This document shows, one piece after another, positions 34,032 through 43,979 of a DNA stretch of 64,000 nt. This DNA comes from Yoonia vestfoldensis (GTDB lineage: Bacteria; Pseudomonadota; Alphaproteobacteria; Rhodobacterales; Rhodobacteraceae). A program made the position numbers and the translations under genes. Each line of letters begins with the position of its first letter. The stretch's first letter is position 1. The notes under the pieces were generated by a model. The model was given only the letters and a program-made list of their open reading frames with translations. It ran no database searches and was not told where the DNA came from. The DNA is taken from the NCBI RefSeq assembly GCF_002158905.1, contig NZ_CP021431.1:1054001-1118000 (forward strand), written 5' to 3'.

Positions 34032-34826
34032 ATGGGTAACGAAAACCGCATAATCAACGCGCTGCTAAAACTGCACATCGTGCTTTGCCTGCTGTTCATA
34101 TTTGCCCCGATCGCCGGAAGCTTTGTGTTCTCGCTCAACTCCGACCGCTTCCCGTCGCTGCCTCTAGGCGAGTTCTCGACCGAATGGTACCGTCTGATCT
34201 GGGAAGACCCGCTGGTTTGGCAGGGCTTCGGCAATACACTGGTCGTGGGGCTGACCGTCGCTGTCATTGCAACCATCCTGGGCTTCGGCGGGGCGTATAC
34301 GGATTACCGGTACAATTTCACCGGTAAATCCGTCTACGTAGCTCTCGCACTTTTGCCACCGACCATTCCGGTCGTGATCATGGGGTTGGCCATGCTGGCC
34401 TTCCTGAGCCGTGTTAACCTGTCCGGTACGACCATTTCCGTCATCATCGCGCACGGTGTGATGTGCAGCCCGTTTGCAATGGCCATCATCCGCTTGCGCC
34501 TGTCGCAGATGGACCCTGACCTTGAGGCGGCATCGTGGAACATGGGCGGCAATCAATGGCAGACTCTTCGCTATGTGATCATCCCGTTCACCAAGCCTGC
34601 GATCTTTGCCGCGCTCTTCATTACCATGGCAGTCTCGTTCGATGAATTTGCGGTCGCGTGGTTCGTGTCGGGCCTCAACGAAACATTGCCTGTGAAGATT
34701 CTCGGCTTCCTGCAAGGTCAGGTCAGCCCGCGTATCAACGCCATCGGCTCACTCGCCTTCCTGAGCTCAATGACACTGATCATTTTGGCCCAGCTTCTGC
34801 TGCGCAGCCCGGAGGAGGAAAAATAA
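34032..34826 (+). CDS. Polyamine-type ABC transporter permease (PotC-like)
   Basis: A 264-residue six-helix permease with the EAA loop EAASWNMGGNQWQTLRYVIIP and a typical PotC/PotI N-terminus (LHIVLCLLFIFAPIAGSFVFS). ATG 34032 is used; the upstream in-frame codons belong to the end of the previous gene. Its stop overlaps the ATPase start in TAATG. Confidence 0.92.
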   Translation: MGNENRIINALLKLHIVLCLLFIFAPIAGSFVFSLNSDRFPSLPLGEFSTEWYRLIWEDPLVWQGFGNTLVVGLTVAVIATILGFGGAYTDYRYNFTGKSVYVALALLPPTIPVVIMGLAMLAFLSRVNLSGTTISVIIAHGVMCSPFAMAIIRLRLSQMDPDLEAASWNMGGNQWQTLRYVIIPFTKPAIFAALFITMAVSFDEFAVAWFVSGLNETLPVKILGFLQGQVSPRINAIGSLAFLSSMTLIILAQLLLRSPEEEK

Positions 34827-35947
34827 TGAAAGCGAACGCACAAATGGAACAGCAATCAGAAGCGATCGTGAAGTTCGACAACGTCGTAAAGCGGTTCGGA
34901 AATTTCACTGCAGTCGAAAAAGCTGATTTCGAGATTGGTCGCGGAGAGTTCCTGGCCATCATGGGATCATCTGGTTGTGGCAAAACCACGACGCTGCGTA
35001 TGCTTGCAGGCTTGGAAGATCCCACTGAAGGCGCAATCTATCTTGATGGCGAGAAGGTGAACGGCAAAGCCACGTGGGATCGCGATACACCGATGGTTTG
35101 GCAATCTTTGGCCTTGTTCCCGTTTCTGACTGTTCAGGAAAACGTCGAGTTTGCGCTCAAGATGCGGGGTGTTGGCAAAGAGGAACGTCGGCAGCGCGCG
35201 GAAAAGTGGCTCGAGAAGATGCAGATCACAGAGTTTGCGAACCGCAACATCAATCAGCTGTCTGGCGGTCAAAAGCAACGTGTGGCCTTGGCTCGCGCCT
35301 TGGTGACCGAGCCGAAGATCCTGCTGCTGGATGAACCTCTCTCGGCGCTTGATGCACACCTCAAAGTGCGCATGCAGGCTGTCTTGTCAAATCTGCAAAA
35401 GGATCTGGGGATTACATTTGTTTATGTGACACACTCCATGTCAGAAGCGTTTTCCATGGCCGATCGTGTGGTCATCATGAGCCGGGGTCAGATCGAACAG
35501 ATCGGAACGCCTGAAGAAATTTATCGCGAGCCATATAATCGCTTTGTCGCGGAGTTTCTGGGCTCCGCCAACATCTTTGATGGTGTGGTTCAGGGCCCGG
35601 CCGGTGCAGATGGCTGGCAGGTCGCCTATGAGGGCGGAGAGACTATCTTGGGAAAGAGCGAGCTGCCGGATGCCAGGCAGGGCCAAAAAGTCACTTTCAT
35701 CGTCAGCGCGGAGAACATGCAGTTGAGCTTGCCAGACAGTGGCCAACCCGGGATAGAAGCCAGCGTTGCGGGTGAGGAATTCATTGGCGGCACGGCAATG
35801 GTCTTTCTCGAGACCGCTGGCGGCCAAGAGCTTAAAGTACAGAAAAGCCATGACGAATTGTCGGTGCTCAATCTGCATCCCGGCTCGAAAGTGGTCGTGC
35901 ATTGGGAATCCGGAAGCTGTCACGTGCTGCCTGGCGAGAACAAGTGA
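34826..35947 (+). CDS. Polyamine-type ABC transporter ATP-binding protein (PotA-like)
   Basis: A 373-residue ATPase with Walker A MGSSGCGKTTTLRM, Q-loop VWQSLALFPFL, signature LSGGQKQRVALARAL, Walker B ILLLDEPLSALDAH and H-loop VTHSMSEAF, plus a C-terminal TOBE domain (residues ~280-373). The ribosome-binding site GGAGGA lies at the end of the preceding gene. With the binding protein and two permeases it completes an importer dedicated, by context, to creatinine/creatine. Confidence 0.94.
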   Translation: MKANAQMEQQSEAIVKFDNVVKRFGNFTAVEKADFEIGRGEFLAIMGSSGCGKTTTLRMLAGLEDPTEGAIYLDGEKVNGKATWDRDTPMVWQSLALFPFLTVQENVEFALKMRGVGKEERRQRAEKWLEKMQITEFANRNINQLSGGQKQRVALARALVTEPKILLLDEPLSALDAHLKVRMQAVLSNLQKDLGITFVYVTHSMSEAFSMADRVVIMSRGQIEQIGTPEEIYREPYNRFVAEFLGSANIFDGVVQGPAGADGWQVAYEGGETILGKSELPDARQGQKVTFIVSAENMQLSLPDSGQPGIEASVAGEEFIGGTAMVFLETAGGQELKVQKSHDELSVLNLHPGSKVVVHWESGSCHVLPGENK

Positions 35948-36019
35948 GTTTGGTCTAACATCAGCGCGCGCGTGAGATTACGATCCGCGCAATCAATTCG
36001 AACAACGGGGGCGGTTATC

Positions 36020-37594
36020 ATGCTTATTCGATCTGGAGTCTTCAGAGGCGTAAATCCGTACTCGTCCTTAATTTCGGCGGGCATCATACTGCTTTTTGTC
36101 TTTCTTGTGCTCGCGTTTCCGACCAGTTCGGCAGATTGGATTGATTCAGCCCGGACATTCGTTACCTTCTACTTCAACTGGTGGTACGTTGTTCTATCGG
36201 GTGTTTTTCTCGTCTTTTTGGTCGCGATTGCCGTCAGCAAATATGGCTCTCTCCGGCTTGGTGATGCGGATGAGCGACCGAAATACAGCTACTTCACCTG
36301 GTTCGCCATGCTCTATGCTGCCGGGCAGGGGATTGGCATTATCTTCTGGTCGATCGCCGAGCCGATGTTCCATTATTCCGCAGGCACGCCGTTTGCTGAA
36401 GGCACAGGCAATCAAGCAGCGGCGGATATGGCGCTTCAGGTCACCTTCTTCCACTGGGGCCTCAATGCCTGGGCAATCTATTGCATAGTCGCACTGGCCC
36501 TTTGTCTTGTCAGCTACCGGCTGAAAAAACCGCTTGGGATCCGCTACACCCTCTACCCGCTGTTTGGGGATCGGGTCGAAGGGGCGCTCGGCGTCGTGAT
36601 CGACGTGATTGCAGTGTTCGCGACTATTTTTGGCATCGCCACTTCGCTTGGTCTCGGCGTTACGCAGATCAACGCGGGTCTAAACCATATCTGGGATGTT
36701 CCGATTTCGGAGGCAGTCCAGCTTGTCTTGATCGCTGTCATCACCGCCGTTGCATTGTGTTCGGTTCTTTCGGGTCTGGACCGGGGCATAAAGTGGCTAT
36801 CTCAGGTCAACATGTGGCTGACGATCGTCCTACTAGTCTTCTTCTTTGCCTGGGGGCCGACGCGGTATCTGCTTGTCAGTCTGGGTGACGCTACACTGTC
36901 TTACGTAACGCGACTGTTTTCGTTTAACGTTTATGTCGAAAGCGTGCCCGCCGAGGCGGCCCGATGGAGCGATATGTGGCAGGGCTGGTGGACGACCTTC
37001 TATTGGGGTTGGTGGATCTCTTGGGCGCCCTTTGTCGGTGTCTTCGTCGCGCGCGTTTCACGGGGCAGAACCGTTCGTGAATTCATCTTTGGCGTCGTCG
37101 GCGTTTCGTCTCTCTTGTCCTTTGTCTGGATTGTGGCCTATGGCGGGACTGCGCTCTGGGCGGAACTCTTTGGTCCCGGTGGCGTGTCAGATGCAGTGAG
37201 TGCAAACGTCTCGATGGCGCTCTTCGCGACCTTCGAAGCGATGGAAGTCGGAGCGATTGGGGTGGTGGCCGGTGTGCTTGGCACGATCCTCGTGACAACC
37301 TATTTCGTGACCTCCTCGGACTCCGGCACACTGGTTGTGGCCACGATCCTCAGTGAAGGCAACGAGGACCCGATGTTTCGTCATCGGTTCATATGGGGCA
37401 CGTTCGAAGGAGTTGTGGCAGCGGTTTTATTGGTGGCAGGCGGAAGTGCTGCGCTTAGCACATTGCAAACGGCGGCCATCATTGCAGCACTACCGTTCTC
37501 ATTGATCATGGTGCTCATGTGCGTGGCCATCGTTCGCTGCCTGTCGCTGGAGCACAGGGCGGAGAAATCAGCGGGGGTCGGCGAGACGACTTAA
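36020..37594 (+). CDS. BCCT-family betaine/carnitine/choline-type transporter
   Basis: A 524-residue, 12-helix secondary transporter. The aromatic BCCT signature lies in YWGWWISWAPFVGVFVARVSRG with the conserved GRTVREF loop, and LYAAGQGIGIIFWSIAEPMFHY corresponds to helix 3. Family members import quaternary amines and sulfonium osmolytes with Na+ or H+. Placed between the creatinine importer and sarcosine oxidase genes and close to a DMSP lyase, it could bring in sarcosine, dimethylglycine, glycine betaine or DMSP; which one is unknown. ATG 36020 is used. Confidence 0.92.
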   Translation: MLIRSGVFRGVNPYSSLISAGIILLFVFLVLAFPTSSADWIDSARTFVTFYFNWWYVVLSGVFLVFLVAIAVSKYGSLRLGDADERPKYSYFTWFAMLYAAGQGIGIIFWSIAEPMFHYSAGTPFAEGTGNQAAADMALQVTFFHWGLNAWAIYCIVALALCLVSYRLKKPLGIRYTLYPLFGDRVEGALGVVIDVIAVFATIFGIATSLGLGVTQINAGLNHIWDVPISEAVQLVLIAVITAVALCSVLSGLDRGIKWLSQVNMWLTIVLLVFFFAWGPTRYLLVSLGDATLSYVTRLFSFNVYVESVPAEAARWSDMWQGWWTTFYWGWWISWAPFVGVFVARVSRGRTVREFIFGVVGVSSLLSFVWIVAYGGTALWAELFGPGGVSDAVSANVSMALFATFEAMEVGAIGVVAGVLGTILVTTYFVTSSDSGTLVVATILSEGNEDPMFRHRFIWGTFEGVVAAVLLVAGGSAALSTLQTAAIIAALPFSLIMVLMCVAIVRCLSLEHRAEKSAGVGETT

Positions 37595-37602
37595 CCAAAA
37601 AT

Positions 37603-37634
37603 CCGTGGGCGGGTGAGACCGCGCCTGCCCACGG
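37603..37634. terminator. Bidirectional terminator hairpin between BCCT and GlxA-type genes
   Basis: CCGTGGGCGGG (37603-37613) and CCTGCCCACGG (37624-37634) pair with one mismatch around a 10-base loop. The hairpin sits between two convergent genes. Confidence 0.65.
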
Positions 37635-37670
37635 CAATCGGACTAGGCTGGTTCGACGAATGAGGCACCA

Positions 37671-38675
37671 TTACGTTAACAGATCACGCGCGCCATCCGC
37701 GCGATTTTTCTGTCTCCAGGCATCGGGGGGAACGCCTTCGCGGGTGCGGAAGACCTTCCCGAAATGCGACGCATCGCAAAACCCTGTCGCGGCCGCGATA
37801 TGGGTGACGGAATGATCGGTACGGCTCAGCAGGTGGCGTGCGACAGCCAGCCGGACCGATAGACCGGCCTCCGCAGGCGATAGTTGCAACGCATCGCCGA
37901 AATGGCGCTCCAACATCCTTCGACTGATTTTCAGGCGTTTTGACAATTGATTGACTGTCAACGGGGTCGCCACATTCTGGCGGATCAGATGTAACGCTTT
38001 CCTGACCAGCTTGTCCGATGTGGCAAATTCAAGCGGCAGACCGGGCTGAGGGTTTTCCGGCGTCTGCGCTTCATCAATGATCATGATGTTCAGGCTTTTG
38101 CGCGCCGCTGCCTGCCCGATATGTCGGTCCACCAGATAGGCAGCCAGATGAGCCGAACTTGCCCCGCCAGAACAGGTGAGACGATTGCGGTCTACGACGA
38201 AGATCTGGTCCGAGATCGGAATCAGCCCGTCGAACTGTTCCAGAAAATCGTTGTGATGAAACCAGCTCACGCAACAGCGATAACCATCCATCAAGCCCGC
38301 CTTATGCAGGATAAACGCACCTGTGCAGACGCCGACAATTGGCACATCGGCCAGAGCCGCGCGCTTGAGATAGGCGATATAGTCCGGGTTGAGATTTTCA
38401 ATGGCCGAGATCAATCCCCCCACCACAACCACGTAATCAAACTCGCTCGGATCGCCCAGACGTTGATCGGGCTGAACTGGAATTCCGCAGCTTGATACCA
38501 CCGGATTCATCGTCGCAGAGACAACGCGCCAGGAACATCTAATCGGGCGCGAACGATCACCTTCATCTGCCGCGAGCCGCAGAACATCCACGAAATTTGC
38601 GAATGCCGACAAGGTGAATTGCCGCGCCAAAATGAGGCCGATCTTCAGGGCAGGTTTTGGGTTCATTTCGGTCAT
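37671..38675 (-). CDS. GlxA-family AraC-type regulator (DJ-1/PfpI-like plus AraC HTH)
   Basis: A 334-residue regulator. Residues ~10-190 form a class I glutamine-amidotransferase-like (DJ-1/PfpI) sensor domain with the nucleophile-elbow segment [18 protein letters not shown]. Residues ~225-325 form an AraC helix-turn-helix pair ([34 protein letters not shown]). This is the architecture of GbdR and SouR, the glycine-betaine and sarcosine sensors of Pseudomonas. It is divergent from soxB, so sarcosine-dependent activation of soxBDAG is the likely role (inference). Confidence 0.9.
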   Translation of the reverse strand: MTEMNPKPALKIGLILARQFTLSAFANFVDVLRLAADEGDRSRPIRCSWRVVSATMNPVVSSCGIPVQPDQRLGDPSEFDYVVVVGGLISAIENLNPDYIAYLKRAALADVPIVGVCTGAFILHKAGLMDGYRCCVSWFHHNDFLEQFDGLIPISDQIFVVDRNRLTCSGGASSAHLAAYLVDRHIGQAAARKSLNIMIIDEAQTPENPQPGLPLEFATSDKLVRKALHLIRQNVATPLTVNQLSKRLKISRRMLERHFGDALQLSPAEAGLSVRLAVARHLLSRTDHSVTHIAAATGFCDASHFGKVFRTREGVPPDAWRQKNRADGARDLLT

Positions 38676-38792
38676 TCCAGCAGGGGTTGCGTCGAAAATA
38701 TACTAAGATTTTGGCGCAATAATACAATGATCTTACAGAAGGGTATGAGAAAGAAGAACAGACCGCTTCCTTACAAATTCGAGGCTTCCCAA

Positions 38793-40046
38793 ATGACACA
38801 TTTTTCGGGCCTTTCGCTCCTCAAGAATGCTCTGACGAGCAACAAGAAATGGCCCGAACAGTGGCCGGATTCGCAGCCCAAGAAAGAATACGACGTGATC
38901 ATCGTCGGCGCGGGTGGGCATGGCCTGGGGGCGGCCTATTATCTGGCCAAGGAACATGGCATCACCAATGTTGCGGTGATCGAGAAAGGTTGGCTGGGCG
39001 GTGGCAACACCGGGCGCAACACAACGATCATCCGCTCGAACTACCTTTATGACGAAAGCGCACGTTTGTTTGATCATGCGCTGGATCTGTGGGAAAACCT
39101 GTCGACCGAACTCAACTACAATGTGATGTATTCCAAGCGCGGCGTGATGATGCTGGCGCATAATGTGCATGACGTGCAAAGCTTCCAGCGCCACATTCAC
39201 GCCAACCGTCTGAATGGTGTGGACAACAAATGGCTGAGCGCGAAAGAGGCCAAGGCCTTCTGCCCGCCGCTCAACATCTCGCCTGATGCGCGCTACCCGG
39301 TGATGGGCGCGGCGCTGCAACAACGCGCCGGCACCGCGCGGCATGATGCGGTGGCCTGGGGCTATGCCCGTGCGGCGGCAAAGCTTGGTGTGGACATCAT
39401 CCAGAACTGCCCGGTGATTGCGATCCGGCGCGGGGTCGACGGGTCGGTCGAAGGTGTCGATACCGCCAAAGGCTTCATCAAGGCCAAGAAGGTTGCGGTG
39501 TCTGCCGCTGGCCACACATCTGTGGTCATGGACAGCGCGGGTGTACGCATGCCGCTGGAAAGCTACCCGCTTCAAGCGCTTGTGTCCGAACCGATCAAGC
39601 CGGTCTTCCCCTGCGTTGTGATGTCAAACACCGTGCACGCCTATATCAGCCAGTCCGACAAGGGTGAGCTGGTGATCGGGTCGGGCACAGACCAGTACAC
39701 CAGCTATTCTCAGCGCGGCGGTCTGCCGCTGATCGAACACACGGTTGCGGCGATTTGCGAGGTCTTCCCGATCTTCAACCGTATGCGGATGCTGCGCAAA
39801 TGGGGCGGGATCGTCGATGTAACGCCCGACCGGTCGGCCATTTTGGGCAAGACGCCAGTCAAGGGGCTGTATGTCAATTGCGGCTGGGGCACCGGCGGGT
39901 TCAAGGCAACACCGGGTGCGGCGCATACGCTGGCCTGGACCGTGGCCAAGGACGAGCCGCACCCGATCAATGCCCCCTTCACCCTCGAACGCTTCACGAC
40001 GGGTCGTCTGATCGACGAAGCCGCCGCTGCTGCCGTTGCGCACTAA
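38793..40046 (+). CDS. soxB: Heterotetrameric sarcosine oxidase, beta subunit
   Basis: The 417-residue beta subunit oxidises sarcosine at its flavin site. An N-terminal FAD loop [19 protein letters not shown] begins near residue 36, then [20 protein letters not shown]. The [16 protein letters not shown] segment near residue 183 corresponds to the region of the covalently flavinylated histidine in the family. The C-terminal [18 protein letters not shown] is typical of DAO-fold oxidases. ATG 38793 gives the usual N-terminus ([11 protein letters not shown]); upstream in-frame sequence is promoter. First gene of soxBDAG, which splits sarcosine into glycine, methylene-THF and hydrogen peroxide. 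Confidence 0.96.
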   Translation: MTHFSGLSLLKNALTSNKKWPEQWPDSQPKKEYDVIIVGAGGHGLGAAYYLAKEHGITNVAVIEKGWLGGGNTGRNTTIIRSNYLYDESARLFDHALDLWENLSTELNYNVMYSKRGVMMLAHNVHDVQSFQRHIHANRLNGVDNKWLSAKEAKAFCPPLNISPDARYPVMGAALQQRAGTARHDAVAWGYARAAAKLGVDIIQNCPVIAIRRGVDGSVEGVDTAKGFIKAKKVAVSAAGHTSVVMDSAGVRMPLESYPLQALVSEPIKPVFPCVVMSNTVHAYISQSDKGELVIGSGTDQYTSYSQRGGLPLIEHTVAAICEVFPIFNRMRMLRKWGGIVDVTPDRSAILGKTPVKGLYVNCGWGTGGFKATPGAAHTLAWTVAKDEPHPINAPFTLERFTTGRLIDEAAAAAVAH

Positions 40047-40058
40047 GGAGACAAAAAC

Positions 40059-40358
40059 ATGCTTTTGATCCATTGCCCCTATTGTGACGACACGCTTCCA
40101 GAACTGGAATTCGCCTATGCCGGTGAAGCGCATATCACCCGCCCCGCCGATCCGTCCAAGCTGAGCGACGAGGAATGGCGCGATTTCCTGTTCATCCGCA
40201 CCAACGTCAAGGGCGTGCATGCCGAACGCTGGCGTCACATCAACGGCTGCGGGCGCTTTTTCAACGCGCTGCGCGACACCGTAAGTGACCGCTTCGTCAC
40301 CACCTACAAGGCCGGAGAGGCCCGCCCCGACACGAGCAAATTGGAGGCCGCAGAATGA
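40059..40358 (+). CDS. soxD: Heterotetrameric sarcosine oxidase, delta subunit
   Basis: A 99-residue zinc-binding subunit. Cys6 and Cys9 (HCPYCDD) with His60 and Cys64 (RHINGCGRFFN) supply the metal site. AAGGAG precedes ATG 40059, and the gene overlaps soxA by an ATGA junction. Confidence 0.96.
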   Translation: MLLIHCPYCDDTLPELEFAYAGEAHITRPADPSKLSDEEWRDFLFIRTNVKGVHAERWRHINGCGRFFNALRDTVSDRFVTTYKAGEARPDTSKLEAAE

Positions 40359-43357
40359 CCGAGTATCGTGTAAAGGGCCGTGGCCGCGTTGACCGCAACA
40401 CGCCGGTCAAGTTCACCTTCGACGACGAGACGTTTCAGGGCTTTGAGGGCGACACGGTTGCTTCGGCGCTGCTCGCCAATGGCGTGCACCTGATGGGACG
40501 CAGCTTCAAGTATCACCGCCCACGCGGCGTCGTCACAGCAAGTTCGGAAGAACCAAACGCGCTGATCGGCACGACCCGTGGCAAAGGCCGGTTCGAGCCT
40601 AACACCCGTGCCACGATCCAGGAAATCTACCCCGGTTTGAAAACCGAGAGCCAGAACAAGTGGCCCAGTCTCAAATTTGATCTGGGCGCGATCAATGACC
40701 GTCTCTACATGCTGTTCTCGGCCGGGTTTTACTACAAGACCTTCATGTGGCCGCGCAGCTTCTGGGATTCGGTCTATGAGCCGCTGATCCGCAAGGCCGC
40801 TGGTCTGGGCAAAGCCCCAACCGAGGTTGACCCCGACACCTATGCCAGCCGCTATCTGCATTGCGACGTGCTGGTTGTAGGTTCTGGCCCATCCGGCATT
40901 GCCGCTGCTTTGGCAGCAGGGCGTTCGGGATCCAAAGTTGTGCTGGTGGACGAGAACTCGGAAATGGGCGGCACGTTGTTGTCCGAACCAACCGTCTCGA
41001 TCGACGGCCAGCCCGCGTGGGAGTGGCTGGATGGGGCCATGGCCGAACTGGACCGGATGCCAAATGTGAGCCGCATGACGCGCACCACGGCGATGGGGTA
41101 TTATCATCAGAACATGATCGGTCTGGTTCAGAAACTGACCGATCACATGGGCGATGTGCCCGACGGCGCGCCGCGCGAACGGATGTGGCGGGTGCGCGCC
41201 AAGGAAGTTGTGCTGGCCCAAGGCGCAATCGAACGACCCATGGTGTTTGACGGCAATGACACACCCGGTGTGATGATGGCCGGGGCGGCACAGACCTTTC
41301 TCAACCGCTTTGGCGTGTTGGTGGGCAAAGAGCCTGTTGTCCTGACCAGCCATGACAGCGCGTGGTACAGCGCCTTTGATATGGCCGATGCAGGCGCGAA
41401 AGTGGTCGCCATTATCGACACGCGCGAAGATGTTGCCCAAGCGTTGCAGGACGAAGCGGCGTCGCGCGGCATCAAAACCTATCTCAGCTACACCGCGACG
41501 GGCACCAAGGGCCGCCTCCGGGTCAAGGCGCTGCGCGTCAATCCTGTGCGCAACGGCAAGGTGGGTGCGGCGCACCTGCTGTTTTGTGACGCCGTGCTGG
41601 TCTGCGGTGGCTGGACACCATCGCTGCATCTGTTCTCGCACACCAAGGGATCGCTGGACTGGGACGCAGAGGCCAAGGCCTACCTGCCCGGTCACAAGAC
41701 CGAAGACGTGCATATCGCAGGGGCCGGTCGCGGGCTTTGGGGCATCGCCTCGGTCCTTGAGGACGGCACCAAGGCAGGCGCCGATGCGGTCACATCGCTG
41801 GGTGGCACCGCGGGCATTGCGACCTACGAGGTTGCAGACGACCGCACCGGGACCGGCATCACGCAAAAGGAACTGCCAACAGATCGCAGCCCCGGCAAGG
41901 CCAAGGCGTTTGTCGATTTCCAGAACGACGTGACCGCCAAGGACATTCGTCTGGCCGTGCGCGAAGGCATGAAGTCGATCGAACACGTCAAGCGCTATAC
42001 CACCAACGGCATGGCGACCGATCAGGGCAAACTGTCCAACATGAACGGCCTGACCATCGCCGCAGATGCGCTTGGTAAAGAGGCCCCGCAAGTCGGTCTG
42101 ACCACCTTCCGCCCGCCTTATACGCCGACAACGTTTGGCGCATTTGCGGGCTACCACAAGGGGGCCCATTTTGAAGTCACGCGCAAAACCCCGATCGACG
42201 CGTGGGCCGAAGAAAACGGCGCAGAATTCGAGCCAGTCGCGCTGTGGCGGCGCGCGTGGTACTTCCCGCATGCCGGTGAGGATATGCACAAGGCCGTGGC
42301 GCGGGAATGCAAATCAACGCGCGAAAGCGTTGGCATGTTTGACGCCTCCACCTTGGGCAAGATCGAAGTCTCTGGCCCCGACGCAACCGAGTTCATGAAC
42401 CGGATGTACACCAACCCCTGGACCAAGCTGGGCATCGGGCGTGCACGCTACGGCCTGTTGCTGGGCGAAGACGGGTTCATCCGCGATGACGGCGTGATTG
42501 GCCGGATGCGCGATGATCTGTTCCATGTCACCACCACAACCGGCGGTGCCGCGCGTGTGCTCAACATGATGGAAGATTACCTGCAGACCGAATGGCCCGA
42601 CCTCAAGGTCTGGCTGACCTCGACCACCGAAGAATGGGCGACCATCGCCCTGAACGGTCCCAACGCGCGCAAGCTGTTGCAACCCTTTGTCGAAGGCGCG
42701 GACATCTCTGCTGACGCGATGCCGCATATGGCGGTTGTGGAATGCACCGTTGCAGGCTTCCCGTCGCGGCTCTTCCGGATCAGCTTTACCGGCGAGCTTG
42801 GCTTTGAGATCAACGTACCCGCGCGTCATGGTAAGGCGCTTTGGGAAAAACTTTGGGCCGCTGGTCAGCAATACGACATCTGCCCCTATGGCACCGAAAC
42901 CATGCACGTGCTGCGCGCCGAAAAGGGCTTTATCATCGTGGGTCAGGACACCGACGGCACGGTCACACCGCAGGATGCGGGCATTGGCTGGGCGATTGGC
43001 AAGATGAAGCCTGATTTTGTCGGCAAACGCTCGCTCGATCGCCCCGACATCGTGGCACCGGGGCGCAAGCAGTTGGTGGGACTTCTGACCGACGATCCCA
43101 AGACCGTCCTCACCGAAGGCGCGCAGATCGTGGCCGACCCCAAGCAGGCCAAACCGATGAAGATGATCGGCCACGTGACCTCGTCTTATTGGTCGGAATC
43201 GCTTGGCCGCTCCATCGCCATGGCGGTGGTCGAAGGTGGCTTTGATCGCATGGACGACACTCTGCACATCCCGACCGAAAGCGGCGGAACCGTCGCTGCC
43301 AAGGTCACCGGAACCGTGTTTTATGACCCCGCGGGTGACCGCCTGAAGGTCGAATGA
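40355..43357 (+). CDS. soxA: Heterotetrameric sarcosine oxidase, alpha subunit
   Basis: A 1000-residue multidomain subunit. An N-terminal ferredoxin-like domain without cluster cysteines (VKFTFDDETFQGFEGDTV, FKYHRPRG) is followed by an NAD-binding oxidoreductase domain (DVLVVGSGPSGIAAAL near residue 171). From about residue 600 there is an aminomethyltransferase (GcvT-like) domain with a C-terminal barrel (FTGELGFEINVP; TVTPQDAGIGWAIGK), where tetrahydrofolate accepts the one-carbon unit. Length matches known SoxA. It is part of soxBDAG. Confidence 0.97.
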   Translation: MTEYRVKGRGRVDRNTPVKFTFDDETFQGFEGDTVASALLANGVHLMGRSFKYHRPRGVVTASSEEPNALIGTTRGKGRFEPNTRATIQEIYPGLKTESQNKWPSLKFDLGAINDRLYMLFSAGFYYKTFMWPRSFWDSVYEPLIRKAAGLGKAPTEVDPDTYASRYLHCDVLVVGSGPSGIAAALAAGRSGSKVVLVDENSEMGGTLLSEPTVSIDGQPAWEWLDGAMAELDRMPNVSRMTRTTAMGYYHQNMIGLVQKLTDHMGDVPDGAPRERMWRVRAKEVVLAQGAIERPMVFDGNDTPGVMMAGAAQTFLNRFGVLVGKEPVVLTSHDSAWYSAFDMADAGAKVVAIIDTREDVAQALQDEAASRGIKTYLSYTATGTKGRLRVKALRVNPVRNGKVGAAHLLFCDAVLVCGGWTPSLHLFSHTKGSLDWDAEAKAYLPGHKTEDVHIAGAGRGLWGIASVLEDGTKAGADAVTSLGGTAGIATYEVADDRTGTGITQKELPTDRSPGKAKAFVDFQNDVTAKDIRLAVREGMKSIEHVKRYTTNGMATDQGKLSNMNGLTIAADALGKEAPQVGLTTFRPPYTPTTFGAFAGYHKGAHFEVTRKTPIDAWAEENGAEFEPVALWRRAWYFPHAGEDMHKAVARECKSTRESVGMFDASTLGKIEVSGPDATEFMNRMYTNPWTKLGIGRARYGLLLGEDGFIRDDGVIGRMRDDLFHVTTTTGGAARVLNMMEDYLQTEWPDLKVWLTSTTEEWATIALNGPNARKLLQPFVEGADISADAMPHMAVVECTVAGFPSRLFRISFTGELGFEINVPARHGKALWEKLWAAGQQYDICPYGTETMHVLRAEKGFIIVGQDTDGTVTPQDAGIGWAIGKMKPDFVGKRSLDRPDIVAPGRKQLVGLLTDDPKTVLTEGAQIVADPKQAKPMKMIGHVTSSYWSESLGRSIAMAVVEGGFDRMDDTLHIPTESGGTVAAKVTGTVFYDPAGDRLKVE

Positions 43358-43370
43358 GGAGGACAAGACT

Positions 43371-43901
43371 ATGAATGCTCCCGTGACATCTTTTGATGCC
43401 GTGTCCGTTGCGGTTCTGCCGCCACTGGCCCGCTTCAATCTGCGCATCGCCCCCGACGATCTGGCCGCGGCCTCGAAAGCCTTTGGGCTGACCCTGCCTG
43501 CCAAGATCGGCCAAGGCGCACGCAAGGACGACCGCGCGGCCTATTGCATTGGTCCTGACGAGTGGCTGCTGCACGCCGCAGAGGCTGACCAGCAGGCGAT
43601 TGTCGCGGCCTTTAACGCCGTGCGCGAAAAGACACCACACAGCCTTGTGGTGATCTCGGACCGTGAGTTGACCATCAGTGTCACTGGTCCTGCTGCCTTG
43701 GATTTGCTGTCCGTGGCGTGCCCACTTGACCTGTCGCACATGGCCATCGGCAGCGCCAAGCGGACGGTGTTCGACTATGCCCAAGTTGTGCTGATCCGCG
43801 ATGGCGAAGACGCTTTCCGCATTGAAGTCTGGCGGTCGTTCTTTCCGCATGTGCACGGCCTGCTTGAAATCGCTGCGCGCGAATTGGCTATCGGTCTTTA
43901 A
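43371..43901 (+). CDS. soxG: Heterotetrameric sarcosine oxidase, gamma subunit
   Basis: A 176-residue subunit of the SoxG family: GIGQGARKDDRAAYCIGPDEWLL-like centre (here IGQGARKDDRAAYCIGPDEW), ISDRELTISVTGPAALDLL and FRIEVWRSFFPHVHGLLE. It has a GcvT-like fold without catalysis and completes the tetramer. AGGAGG precedes its ATG. glyA follows after 78 bases. Confidence 0.95.
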   Translation: MNAPVTSFDAVSVAVLPPLARFNLRIAPDDLAAASKAFGLTLPAKIGQGARKDDRAAYCIGPDEWLLHAAEADQQAIVAAFNAVREKTPHSLVVISDRELTISVTGPAALDLLSVACPLDLSHMAIGSAKRTVFDYAQVVLIRDGEDAFRIEVWRSFFPHVHGLLEIAARELAIGL

Positions 43902-43979
43902 CGCCCGACCTCAACCGTACAACTGACGCGCCCTGACAAAGCGCGCGACCCCTTCCTTATGTCTGAAAGGACCCAACCC

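Noticed and set aside
40304..42289. 661-codon antisense frame in soxA
   Set aside because: Typical shadow of a long GC-rich gene; His/Gln/Arg-rich composition and no domain.
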